Positions 35,001 to 45,248 of a DNA stretch of 60,000 bases are shown here, in pieces; position 1 is the stretch's first letter; each line of letters starts with the position of its first letter. Both the position numbers and the translations under genes were made by a program. The notes under the pieces were generated by a model that ran no database searches, was not told the origin of the DNA, and saw only the letters and a program-made list of their open reading frames with translations. Location of the stretch: positions 896,849 through 956,848 of the forward strand of contig NMRA01000084.1 in the NCBI GenBank assembly GCA_002633005.1, written 5' to 3'. Source of the DNA: Phoronis australis. Taxonomy: Eukaryota; Phoronida; Phoronidae.

Positions 35001-36453
35001 GCTGAAGTTTGCTGAAACCAAACCTAACCATATACAGTAGTGAAGGCTTAAGATTTTTAGAATGGAGAATTGAGCGAATTTTACAAACCAGATACGCTAA
35101 AACTTAGTTTGACAGTAAAGTTTCGACGTAGTAAAACTTGAACACGTGTAAGGGCTACTTTTATCCCACGATCTTCTCAAAAACGGCAGCACAGAATTTG
35201 CTCCAACAGGTATCAACTTTTATTCGGTAACCGACCATTTTTTAATTACAAACGATTTTTAGTCATGGAGGCTCTGCTGGGTGTTTTGTGTTCTGCGACT
35301 AAGCGTCATAAAACGGAATGCCTATCTACACTGCTTGTACCTTACATTACTCTGCTTCCGAACTGCACAATCTCGAATGGTCACCTCACGGGTTAGCGCT
35401 AGTAATTAGAAAAAGTCAAGTTACTTTAGTTAATTGTAATGTTTTCCACCACTTGCAGTGATGAAAACAAAAAGATCTTAGGTTTGTGGCATCAAAACAT
35501 CAACAGGACAATGCATTGTTTCCGAAATAATTGCGTGTGCGAAATAAGGAGTGTAGGAAATAAGTAGGAAATTAAGGAAAGCACACTAGTGACCTCTTAC
35601 TGACCTTGAGTGAGTAACATGTGACCAAACACCTTGTATTCGGCAACTTTCAGATCTAACCAGGCCACAAAGTCAGACAGCAGAGCAGCTTGTGCTTTCA
35701 GGATCAGCTGGCAGAATTCCGTGCGTAACTGTCCAAGGTCCTCTACTGGCATGGCACACATCCTGACTTGTTTGAAACTACAACTAAAGTGATAAGCATA
35801 TGAGTGGGTGATGAAAAATGCATGCCTTGACATAGCCTTGGTACAAAGCTGCATGCTAAATATACATGCCTTGACATAGCCTTGGTACAAAGCTGCATGC
35901 TAAATATACATGCCTTGACATAGCCTTGGTACAAAGCTGCATGCTAAATATACATGCCTTGACATAGCCTTGGTACAAAGCTGCATGCTAAATATACATG
36001 CCTTGACATAGCCTTGGTACAAAGCTGCATGCTAAATATACATGCCTTGACATAGCCTTGGTACAAAGCTGCATGCTAAATATACATGCCTTGACATAGC
36101 CTTGGTACAAAGCTGCATGCTAAATATACATGCCTTGACATAGCCTTGGTACAAAGCTGCATGCTAAATATACNTGTGGCATCAAAACATCAACAGGACA
36201 ATGCATTGTTTCCGAAATAATTGCGTGGGTGAAATAAGGTGAGTGTAGGAAATAAGTAGGAAATTAAGGAAAGCACACTAGTGACCTCTTACTGACCTTG
36301 AGTGAGTAACATGTGACCAAACACCTTGTATTCGGCAACTTTCAGATCTAACCAGGCCACAAAGTCAGACAGCAGAACAGCTTGTGCTTTTAGGATCAGC
36401 TGGCAGAATTCCGTGCGTAACTGTCCAAGGTCCTCTACTGGCATGGCACACAT
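28907..36453 (-). CDS. C2H2 zinc-finger protein, four exons
   Basis: Exons in transcript order: 36297-36453 (or its duplicate 35605-35761), 33545-34196, 30568-30653, 28907-29073. All have GT/AG junctions and consistent phases, giving about 353 residues. The N-terminus (from 'MCAMPVEDLGQLRTEF') is a helical, hydrophobic segment. The middle is acidic and Ser-rich with a basic 'RKQRKGHPRPLRPREV' patch that could act in nuclear import. The C-terminus carries two C2H2 fingers: 'CEVCGKWISKGNMSRHMRHSH' (core C-x2-C...H-x4-H) and 'CTLCGNSFRWQTSLRRH'. This suggests a nuclear DNA-binding protein. I do not recognise the ortholog. The start is uncertain: the ATG is the first in frame after a possible acceptor, so another upstream exon could exist. 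Confidence 0.8.
30568..30653 (-). CDS. zinc-finger gene exon 3
   Basis: Acceptor 'gttatctcag', donor 'gtgatt'. 86 bases whose phase joins both neighbours. Encodes an Arg/Ser/Gln-rich linker including 'RRSARSHLQARHSDTDGPQK'. Confidence 0.78.
31199..32087. mobile_element. foldback DNA element with ~290-bp inverted arms and TTAA ends (copy 1)
   Basis: TTAA is followed by 'aggcaaaggcaacc' at the left; at the right 'ggttgccttcgcct' is followed by TTAA. The arms (31203-31488 and about 31808-32083) are highly similar inverted copies. Each arm carries an inward-facing ATG beginning 'MPHCCC'. On the minus strand this opens a frame of 87 residues (31595-31858) starting 'MPHCCCVPECTHG', which resembles the start of a THAP zinc-finger domain. 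TTAA duplication is typical of piggyBac-type elements. The interior is too short for a transposase, so it is non-autonomous. Confidence 0.7.
32410..33295. mobile_element. same foldback element, duplicate copy
   Basis: Counterpart of 31199-32087 within the N-marked duplication, with matching TTAA ends and flanks. Because the flanking sequence is duplicated too, this is the same insertion seen twice, not a second transposition. Confidence 0.75.
33545..34196 (-). CDS. zinc-finger gene exon 2 (acidic Ser-rich middle)
   Basis: Acceptor 'gtgatttcag', donor 'gtaagg'. 652 bases encode about 217 residues: a basic patch followed by an acidic Ser/Asp/Glu region ('DIGLDMDVSEVGDDERNG'), probably disordered. 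No catalytic domain is visible. Confidence 0.85.
35605..35761 (-). CDS. zinc-finger gene exon 1 (left, duplicate copy)
   Basis: Near-identical duplicate of 36297-36453 with the same donor and phase. The visible protein difference is Ala versus Val in 'KAQA(A/V)LLSDF'. It is next to the 44-bp repeat array. Probably the second allele placed in tandem by assembly. Confidence 0.6.
35821..36172 (+). repeat. 44-bp minisatellite, eight copies
   Basis: Unit begins 'catgccttgacatagcc'. Eight essentially identical copies start every 44 bases from 35821 to 36129 and abut the N at 36174. Only one copy is present in the duplicate segment (about 36513-36556). Confidence 0.97.
36297..36453 (-). CDS. zinc-finger gene exon 1 (right copy)
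   Basis: Encodes 'MCAMPVEDLGQLRTEFC' and 'LLSDFVAWLDLKVAEYKVFG', ending one base into a codon at donor 'gtcagt'. Essentially identical to 35605-35761. The pair is part of an N-marked duplication, so only one is likely to be real. Confidence 0.7.
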
Positions 36454-36557
36454 CCTGACTTGTTTGAAACTACAACTAAAGTCATAAGCATATAAGTGGG
36501 TGATGAAAAATGCATGCCTTGACATAGCCTTCGTACAAAGCTGTATGCTAAATATAC

Positions 36558-38118
36558 AGCTTTGCGCCCATGTGCGTAAAAATGTGGTAGGATGAAATCT
36601 GACACAAAATTAGTGTCATTAAAACTTCAGTCTCCCTTGAGTAAACTAGATTATTTAACTGTGTAGGAAAAATGATGTTCTACCATTATTCTGCGGCTAA
36701 AGTTGTGGAGCGATCTTTAGTGACGGCTTTCGGCGCCATGAACTATTGCATCACCTATTGGCCTGTTTCTTTTTTAGACGATTCTGTTGTTCTTTCACGA
36801 GGTTGCGTACACAGAATTTTGATACCGAAAAACCGAATTTTAGAAGAAATTTTGCTGCTGCCAAGCTATCATCATCTCCCGAGAGATGTCTCAAAAATTT
36901 AGGAAATGGCGCGTACGCGTGTCACAAGCGTATTGTTTTCAAAACAATGACATAACTTTTCTTTGTTAGAAAAAGTGGAGGACTATGCAAGAAAATGATG
37001 TTTGTTACATTCTTTCTCACTTAAACAGTTGTAACGGGCAAGGTGAGTGTCGGTCGACTCTCAGATTTTGCATGCACCCCGTCCTACATGTTGATACAGG
37101 TTTCACGGTGAGGTGATGAGCAGAACTACCCTGGCTGTGTGCAATTTCGGGGTCTACGGAAGAAAAACACACAGTGATACCTAGCTGTATTTTGACGATA
37201 GTCTTCATACAGCTAGCTGGCTGGCTAGCCTTGACAGTGCAAATAAGAACAGTGGCGGATTTAGGCAAGGGGGCATAGCCCCCTCCACTAAAATTCTTCC
37301 ACATTCCATTTGGCAGTTCGGTAGTGCGAATGACAGACGGGCAAAATCCTGGCTAATAAATACTCAGACTGTCTCTGCCCTGGCACCCCAAACTCAAAAT
37401 CCTGGATCAACCCCTGAAGAACACAACAGTTATATTCTATGTTTGACTTAAAGAGCAGCTTGATGAGGTATACACACTTTTATTTGGATTTGAGACATCT
37501 GAAGTGCTTTCATCCATACAGCTTTAAGTGTCAAACCATTTTGTAACAGCGTAATGAATCAGCCATGGATGGTGAGATGCGAACGCCTGCGGCAGTGCGG
37601 GGCAAAGACAAAAGTTCTGTTTTTGAGAAAGACAGAAGCCAGGCTTGGGACTTTTATTGCCCGCTATTGTTAACTGTGTTAAAAAATTAATCTTAACCAA
37701 TACAAACAATGTGGAGAAATCAGATAACCGACCAAAGTCGTTTCACAAGTGAATTGATTTTACTCACAGATTTTCACTTACCGTGCGAAATCCCTTGTTT
37801 TTCAATGCGCACTGGCAGTAACAATGTTATCAATCGAACACTTTCAATTTATCATCAAGTTTTTTGTTTTATGTGCATAATACTATGCACTTCAACATTT
37901 TTTTTTCAGTCAAGGTACAGAAAAAAATATGATCGCCTATCTAAGTATGAAATACCAAATGAAATAAGCTCAAACAATAGAGGGTGCTGTACTAATATGT
38001 TACTGTAGCGTTACACGCGCTATCGGCCGTTGTCTTGTTCATTTGCTTAGATTTTTCGTCTTTCAATTAAAAAAAGCTCATTTAAAGTGCAGAAATCAGG
38101 AAGATTTTAAATACAGAA
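36558..38118. other. region between zinc-finger gene and POLDIP3-like gene
   Basis: Divergent intergenic space that probably contains 5' ends and promoters of both flanking genes. Apart from the MITE at 37252-37420 I recognise no feature. No TATA box or first non-coding exon could be placed with confidence. Confidence 0.45.
37252..37420 (-). mobile_element. short MITE, 'CAGTGGCGGAT' family, copy 2
   Basis: Starts 'cagtggcggatttagg'. Read on the minus strand, its interior ('agccaggattttgcccgtc', 'actgccaaatggaatg') matches the element at 23346-23510. Confidence 0.65.
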
Positions 38119-39342
38119 ATGCAAAGAAACGGTAGTGGTGGACGCAGAAACGGTAATGCTCACAGTCGTTTAGGATTCCAGCCTGCAAGAGTGAAGAGTG
38201 CGCAGTTTCAGTTTGGAAAGAAAAATGACGTTCGAGAAAAATTATCATTTCGAAGAAAAAAACAGATAAACGACGCTAGAGATGAAATTGCTAAGAAAGC
38301 GAAATTTGTTGACGCAAGAGTTCGCATTCAAAATTCAAAGTTAGTGAATAAACCTTTGGATGCACGTGACCGTATAAAGCCAAAACAAACCCAACAAGGA
38401 AACGTTACAGTTAGCGCTCCTCAATCAGGAAGGGGTGAACAGAAAGTAATGGTGACTGGTCTTGGCCGAGTCCATCATGTGGCGGGTAACATAGTGGTGG
38501 ATACACCACCCCAAGGTGGCCATCAAGTGTTTGCTAACTCCAACAGCATTATTGTGACTACCCCGAATAATTTAGATCACACTGTGCAGAGCTATTCCAC
38601 AGACTATCAACCCAGAGCCAAGTTGCCCAGAGTTATGATCCGAAATGATATGTATCAGCAGCCAAAGCCAAAACCTATTGCCCCTCGCATTGCTCCTCCA
38701 GCAGCTGAATCTAAACCTTCTCGCCTTAAGCCACCACCTATCTTACCCCCGAGAAAGGCTCCTGCTCAAACAGTGCGTGTCACATCCCTCCCTCCTGCTC
38801 CAGTGTCTGTGCCGCTGAAGGTCTCTGTACCGATCAAGCCTGCCGCATCACAAGTTTCTGCTGATAAATCACCAGCAATGCATTTGGAGGATTATTACAC
38901 TATGCTCTCTAGTACAGAGCCCGTTGAAAGTGTTCCAGACATAGTCAGTCCACTCCAAGGATTTCGAGTAATGGTTACCAACTTGCACCCGGCGGTCACC
39001 CAGGAAGATGTTGTGGAGTTATTCAGCGACATTGGTGCCTTGAAGAGAGCCAGGATCTTAAAACGAGGCATAGCTGAAGTAGTCTTTGTGAGGCGGCAGG
39101 ATGCGGTCATGGCAGTTAAAAGATACCATAACCGAGAACTTGATGGAATGCCAATGCTTCTCAAGCTGAGTGGGGTTGCAGCCAAAGCAACTAATAAGAG
39201 CCCTGCTGAGCCTCAGGTTCAAGAAAGCTCTGTGGCGAAGACATCTGATGTTGACTTATCTGTGATTCACAAGGCACTATTCAAGACCATGTCAAATTCA
39301 GATGTCCCTGCTAAGCCAGTCACTTTCACTATCAAAATCTAG
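38119..39342 (+). CDS. POLDIP3: POLDIP3/SKAR-like RNA-binding protein, single-exon coding region
   Basis: 407 residues. In vertebrates POLDIP3 (SKAR/PDIP46) is a nuclear RRM protein of the ALYREF family. It links spliced mRNA export (UAP56, TREX) and S6K1-stimulated translation, and binds polymerase delta. Visible features: repeated DAR motifs ('NDARDEI' 51-57, 'VDARVRI' 64-70, 'LDARDRI' 80-86) as in vertebrate SKAR; a Pro-rich middle (about 180-245); an RRM at about 281-353 with 'VMVTNLHPAVTQEDVVELF' and 'IGALKRARILKRGIAEVVFV'; and a C-terminal 'VIHKALFKTM...FTIKI' matching the vertebrate end. Oddities: the coding region is unspliced, and the usual N-terminal UAP56-binding motif (LDELI type) is absent. 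An in-frame upstream stretch from 38086 could be entered from a 5' exon, or this may be a retrogene. Confidence 0.92.
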   Translation: MQRNGSGGRRNGNAHSRLGFQPARVKSAQFQFGKKNDVREKLSFRRKKQINDARDEIAKKAKFVDARVRIQNSKLVNKPLDARDRIKPKQTQQGNVTVSAPQSGRGEQKVMVTGLGRVHHVAGNIVVDTPPQGGHQVFANSNSIIVTTPNNLDHTVQSYSTDYQPRAKLPRVMIRNDMYQQPKPKPIAPRIAPPAAESKPSRLKPPPILPPRKAPAQTVRVTSLPPAPVSVPLKVSVPIKPAASQVSADKSPAMHLEDYYTMLSSTEPVESVPDIVSPLQGFRVMVTNLHPAVTQEDVVELFSDIGALKRARILKRGIAEVVFVRRQDAVMAVKRYHNRELDGMPMLLKLSGVAAKATNKSPAEPQVQESSVAKTSDVDLSVIHKALFKTMSNSDVPAKPVTFTIKI

Positions 39343-39532
39343 CTCTGATTTCCTTCCGTTAACGCGTAACTGATAAGTTTTTCATGTAACTCAAATATTA
39401 ATAAGTCGAGCATTGTCTTAAAATAGGCATGTATTTACCTTCTGCTAGAAGTAAGTTTTGGTGAAGGCCACTCTCTGCAAGACAAATTTGTGTTGATACC
39501 TTTTTAGCAATTGTCAATTACAGTGGTTCCAC

Positions 39533-39586
39533 ATTTTGAGAATCAGTTTGATGTCCATTGTTACAGAGAAAACTGATTCTCAAAAT
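39533..39586. repeat. 17-bp-arm short foldback, copy 1
   Basis: Arms 'attttgagaatcagttt' and 'aaactgattctcaaaat' are perfect inverted repeats with a 20-base loop. Flanks 'cagtggttccac' and 'gacccct' recur around the related foldback at 45197. Confidence 0.85.
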
Positions 39587-41451
39587 ACAGGACCCCTATA
39601 AGTGACGATTACCAACTTTTTCTTCATTCAAATGAGGAGAGATATCTGGGCTTGGGTACAACTGGCAGGTTGTTACTGCGCGAGAGCAGACTCGATAATT
39701 AGTGTTGACCCGGTCATTTCGGTAGAAGGCGGTTTCATAGCAACTCGGCATTTTGGTTCTAATCTGTGTAGGGTTGTCTTACTCTGGACCCCCTCAGTCT
39801 GGCTGTGTCTGACTTATGCAAGTTTTACTGTTGATTTATCATCATGGGGAATACAGTAACCAGGAAGCGAATACTTTCACATGATTTATGATGTTTTCCA
39901 ACGTGATTTTAAAATGAATTGTTCAAGATTTCAGCAATCTAAACATTGCATTATAAAATTGACATCTCAGCCTACAAACTAGCACCCGTTCAGTCCCCGA
40001 GGATCACAATCTGGTGGTACTTTGAGCATGTTTTACCCCAGGCCTACAAAAAATTGGTCTCCCCAGGCGAATTCCTCGTCACAATGTTTGTGAACTGTAA
40101 CTTACTACATTAAGTGTCTCGAGTTGTTTACTTCAATTTTTAAATTGCAGATCTGGGACACATCAACTACACTGCACAAGTGTGACAGAAAAATGCCATT
40201 TTATCAATAGAGCACATTTTCTAGGTCTCCGGGTCATTAGACGTATTATAGGTTCACCCTTATATTATGTTTGGTTTAGTCAGGCCGGCATGGATTTTGG
40301 AAACTGTTGGTGACGTTTTATGCAAAGGGTACTATAGTGGCGTTGATGATTACACCAACTATGCTTGTGGGTATTTCCAATGGTGTGCGTTGAAGTCCTC
40401 ATTTTCAAAGCACAAGGACATTTGTTGCAAGTCGTTAAACAAAAAGCTGGTTACATTCTGTGGACAAAAGCCTGACTCTTTCTAATCCTAAAACGGCATT
40501 AATTATATTTTCTTCTCAGTTAAAACACGCATGTACTTTTGCAATTATTTTCCGGTAAAACACCAAAAGCATGTTTTGCTACTTGATCCTTCCTGGTACT
40601 GTCTCTCTGGTGTCATTTTCTACATTACAGTTCTTTTAGTTGTTGATTGATAATCTCTCTTTTCAGTTATTGTCATCCATGCTAAATATAATTCTCTTCT
40701 TGATCAAGTATTATTGGCAATGTTATTTTCTTTACAGAGTGGTGTAACAGACTGAGTTGCTTTTAACATGAATATTTTGTGACTAAAATTAAGGTAAATG
40801 TCTGTGTTGATTGTGTTGAAACCCAGTCAGCCTGTTAGAAATTCTTATGTATTTAGATGTAGTCATATAGGGTTTCATTCAACTTTACAAGTTCCTGCAT
40901 TAAGATCGTAAACCATAGATTAATAACTCTCCGATGCGTCATGTTGAACATTGCAGAGGGCACTCTTGTGGCATGTGGAATAGAGCACCATCTGGCTTTA
41001 TCTTGGGTCATTTGAGAAATTTTGCTAGCAAAAGCAATATATTTCCCTGTGACTGAAGCCAAGAAAGTAACTGCAAAAAAGTGTGATTCGCTGTAATGTG
41101 CAGTCAGAATTTACAGTAATTCATGACTGAATGTCTTGGACTTTTCTATATTGTTTTAAACCTGGAAACAGTGAATTTGACAAGCAATGTCTCTTGAAAG
41201 CCAAGTATTTTCACTGTCATGGTCGAGGTTAAGTAGTGTCATTCCAGTGTGCCCCTGATTGACATTATACTCTGAACTCGTGGTTGATCTTTTGGTCAAT
41301 TGCCGTTGCCGTTTCATGACTGATTGTCCCGGGGGGCTTACCACTAATGCAAACAGTGTCTACTCATTAGTCGTTGATAGCTTGTCTTTAAGGCAACTTA
41401 CTCCTTGCGAGCAATTTGTTCATTGAGTCGCACATGCAGACGTTTGGTTTG

Positions 41452-42002
41452 GGGCTGTTCCAGTAAAATCTGTTTGGGAGGCGTGGAAGACACCTTTTTT
41501 TCGCACCCACCACCCATATTTTTCATTTATATCTTCAGCCCGCCACCTGTATTTTTTTATAAGTTTGAAATGCAACCACCCGTAATTTTTTTTGTTCTTG
41601 TGGTTGACTGCACAGGCACTTGAGTTTATCTGTTCCTTGATCATGACTGACGTCATTCATCACTAAGAAAACATATGTTTCTTATATATGGTTATTAGCC
41701 ATTGAGAAATTGGAGCTCCTGTGGTTGACTGGTGTTATGGGCATGGGGAGGGAGTAAAAAAGTCGGAGCTTTTTGCAAGTTGCGTTTTTATTTTAGTTGT
41801 TGATTCTGTGCGGATTGTTTATAAAACTTACTGAAATTACCCACCATCAAACATTTTTGACACAATGAAACAACAACGACCTGTAAATTTATTTTTTTGA
41901 AGTATGACCACCAGCCATTTTGAATTTAAATCAAATGCAACCACCCATATTTTTTATTTCAATTGCCTCCCCCCCCCTTCACGGATTTTACTGGAACAGC
42001 CC
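41452..42002. mobile_element. non-autonomous element with 19-bp terminal inverted repeats
   Basis: Left end 'gggctgttccagtaaaatc' (41452-41470) and right end 'gattttactggaacagccc' (41984-42002) are perfect inverse complements. The interior of about 510 bp has poly-T/poly-C tracts and repeated 'aatgcaaccacccgta/cata' motifs and no transposase. No convincing target duplication is visible. Confidence 0.75.
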
Positions 42003-42782
42003 TTACTGGTGTATGTATTTTTGTGTAGTTAAGACTGGCTATATAGAAAGTGGTCGAGAATGGGGAATTGTTCATTTTGTTAAATATCCATTGTTTAGCA
42101 GCAGAAGCCAATCCAAATTATTAGAGGTATTTATTTTGTGTTCTGAATTACTGCCAGCACCTATTTTCACTGCAGTGTTTATCTAGCAGCGTCGATCGCA
42201 AGACACATTTTTCAAATCTTGTGCTGTTTATTGCTAGTTTTATTAACGTCATCTCAGTCTGCCCGGGTAGTGGGCGTCTGCAGCTGTATTTCCTAAACCC
42301 TTCACAGGATCTTTATGAGATTTGGCAGATGTGTTCCTATGAAGCTGACGACNATTTAAATCAAATGCAACCACCCATATTTTTTATTTCAATTGCCTCC
42401 CCCCCCCTTCACGGATTTTACTGGAACAGCCCTTACTGGTGTATGTATTTTTGTGTAGTTAAGACTGGCTATATAGAAAGTGGTCGAGAATGGGGTATTG
42501 TTCATTTTGTTAAATATCCATTGTTTAGCAGCAGAAGCCAATCCAAATTATTAGAGGTATTTATTTTGTGTTCTGAATTACTGCCAGCACCTATTTTCAC
42601 TGCAGTGTTTATCTTGCAGCGTCGATCGCAAGACACATTTTTCAAATCTTGTGCTGTTTATTGCTAGTTTTATTAACGTCATCTCAGTCTGCCCGGGTAG
42701 TGGGCATCTGCAGCTGTATCTCCTAAACCCTTCACAGGATCTTTATGAGATTTGGCAGATGTGTTCCTATGAAGCTGACGAC
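41924..42782. repeat. 429-bp near-perfect tandem duplication joined at a single N
   Basis: 41924-42352 and 42354-42782 are the same length and nearly identical. The first stops at 'gctgacgac', then the N at 42353, then a restart at 'atttaaatcaaatgc'. Probably an assembly junction. Confidence 0.9.
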
Positions 42783-43420
42783 GAATTTCGGACGGATCTA
42801 ACTACCAGTGTGCCCTGTAGCAGCAGTTTTATTATTTTTTTTGATGTTTACTTCTGTAGCTTCAAAGGTTCTCGACGGATTTTCATGAAATTGGGCATCT
42901 AGGCATCTTTTAATGAGATGACACTATCTTTACGTTTTTGTGTATTTTGTGCCTCCTAGTGGCCATTTATACCGTTTTCGTCTCTGTGTTTAGCGTCCAC
43001 CCCTCTATCAACCAAACCACTTTAAGAATGATTGCAAAAGTTGGCATACATGTTCATACTGTGAACTAGAGGACGGTTGACGATGATTTTCTGACGACTT
43101 CAACTACTGTGTCACCTCCTAGTGGCAGTTTTTTTGCCCATAGCTGTATCTCCTAAACCCAGTGCAGGATCTTTATTAAAGTTAGCAAGTGTATTTACAT
43201 GAAGTTGATAATGGGCCACGACGACTTTCAGACAGATCCTATGAACGCTGTGCCCTCCAGTTGCTATTTCATTCTTTTTCTGTTTTCCTGTTTCTCCGAA
43301 GTTCCTTGATGGATTTTTATGAACTTGGTAAATATATTTCTATTAAAGAAACCATGACATGTTCCCATTTTCGGATGGATTTGACTTTTTTGTGCCATCT
43401 AGTGGCCATTTTTATGATAC
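42683..43420 (+). repeat. CTAGTGGC-type diverged tandem repeat array
   Basis: Four to five diverged units of about 135-165 bp. Each has a 'ctgtatctcctaaaccc'-like block, an 'aggatctttatgaga'-like block, a 'gacggatct'-like block and an ending such as 'gcctcctagtggcca' or 'gccatctagtggcca'. The same family occurs at 11.9-12.45 kb. Confidence 0.7.
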
Positions 43421-44179
43421 AAATAAATACCCCTTCAAGCACGCTGTTTGCAATGCATGGTGGGTGCATTTCAGCGCTCTGCGTTGCTCTTGTTTAATTG
43501 AGTGGCAGAATTTATGAAAATGGACCAATGAGATACTGCATATTTGAAAAGAGTGCATGCCTAAATCCCAAACAAGTTCCAGGGATATTAACGGGCACCA
43601 AAAGCATAGAACCAAAAAATTTAAGGGCAAATCTCTTTTATATAATCTTTCATTTAATGTTCTCGATATCGTTCTTCATTCAGGAGTATGCTCTGAATTT
43701 CCCATTGGAGTGCATGTCAGCATCGGCAATACACCTAGGCATATATTATTTTCCAGTATTTCTGTACTTAAGACCAAATATACAATACCCAGTATGCCAG
43801 ATATGCCGTCCCAGATTTATGCAAGAAATCCCCATCAAAATTTATTTTCTTACATTTTGGCTATTAAATTTTCAATAAAACATTAGTTGCAGGGTTTTTT
43901 TTCGAACAGTGCATAGTTTCAATTTAAAACCAGATGGCACTGCAAAGCACTTAGAAGTCATGATGACCTTGCACATCTAAGAGTTTTTAATCTATGGTTG
44001 TTTTGTTGTTGAGCTTATAGTGGGCAAGCCATACAATGTAGAATATATTGGGAACACACATCATTTGAGCTTTGTACTACTCTTAAGGCAGCCTGCAGGT
44101 CCTCAATTGCTTGAAGTGTACAGAAGGGAAGTTCCTTGTAACTACAAGTTCATATTTCAGTATTGCCATGCCATTAGGC

Positions 44180-44510
44180 CCATGGGCGGAACTGCACTTA
44201 TATGCGAAATTTAGCGGCATGTGCCTGTATGCAAACCTCGGGTAAAAAATGGCCGCGAAGAAAGGCATTACTTCAGATTCATGTCATGAAACAGTTTATT
44301 AAAAACATGAGTGAAGATGTATTTTCAGTAAAATGTTCTTCATAAAAAGTCAAATTTTTAAAAAGAAAACAGTTGCGCCTATATGTGAGGTAATGTATCA
44401 CTATGAACCTATGCAGGAGACATTAGCTGAGCTTTCATGCGAAACATAGGCCATGCGCCAGTATGCAAACCACTCAAATAAAAAAGGCCGCAAAAAGGCA
44501 TTAGAATAGA
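44180..44510 (+). repeat. diverged direct repeat with 'gtatgcaaacc...ggccgc' core
   Basis: About 75-bp segments near 44195-44270 and 44435-44505 share 'atgcgaaa', 'gtatgcaaacc' and 'ggccgc.aa.aaaggcatta' in the same order. Confidence 0.6.
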
Positions 44511-45196
44511 TATGGGCCTAAAGGCGCATCAATACGGTGAAACTAAATTTTGAATCTGATCTGCTGCGTTGATCCAGATTCCCACAATGGTAATGCATTT
44601 TTCGCAGCTGGTTATGCCGAGTTGACTATACTAGGCCATATCGGTGAGAAAAAGTTGATTTACATATTCGTAGATTTATCAAGGTATTAGGCACTTAGCG
44701 TTTTAATTGTTACTACTCTTTGTTAGCAATTTCAGTTGTAGGTACTAGGTAATGCACAACACATGCGGGTTATAATTTATCTTCAGAACCAACGATTCAA
44801 TAAACTAAAGCTTGCACATATATTTTTAACTCATTACACAGTTAACACACAATGACAGACAACTTTCTGCTGTATTTTGGCAGTGCACTGTGCTTTGATG
44901 ATACAAGCTTCAAAAACCCTCCACACAACGAATTGAGCAATAGCTGATCAACTAAGTTACATCAAGGAGTATACAGTCATATACTACATTCCTTGTCACA
45001 ATCTGGTCTGCAATTTCAACCAAGGTGTTGCTTTGACAATTTTACTACCAGCAGCCGTACTAAATACAGACTGAAGCTAAAACCCTTGAACAAATTGTCG
45101 TATGACCAAAGTACAGATTGGGAATAATAAACATTTTTTCATGTACTGAAATCAACTATTCTAAACAGGTGATAGTGACTTACAGTTGTCCCGGTT

Positions 45197-45248
45197 TTTG
45201 AGAACCAGTTTGTTGCCCGTTATTCAGTGGAGAAAACTGGTTCTCAAA
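45197..45248. repeat. 15-bp-arm short foldback, copy 2
   Basis: Arms 'tttgagaaccagttt' and 'aaactggttctcaaa'. Relative to the copy at 39533, a T to C change in the left arm is matched by A to G in the right arm, so pairing is kept. Confidence 0.85.

Larger units (their letters stand above)
35485..36557. repeat. N-marked duplication including zinc-finger exon 1
   Basis: 'tgtggcatcaaaacatc' at 35485 restarts at 36175, immediately after the N at 36174. The right copy carries one unit of the 44-bp repeat; the left copy carries eight before the N. Confidence 0.85.

Noticed and set aside
36672-36955. two overlapping plus-strand frames near the zinc-finger 5' end
   Set aside because: Both are short, without similarity, and most likely upstream or promoter sequence.
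42221-42667. 148-residue open frame across the N as a coding gene
   Set aside because: It spans an assembly junction and repeats the translation of the adjacent duplicate; the sequence is a MITE and tandem repeat.
43498-43878. 126-residue open frame as a gene
   Set aside because: Two overlapping frames of similar length are open and neither shows a domain; low confidence of coding.
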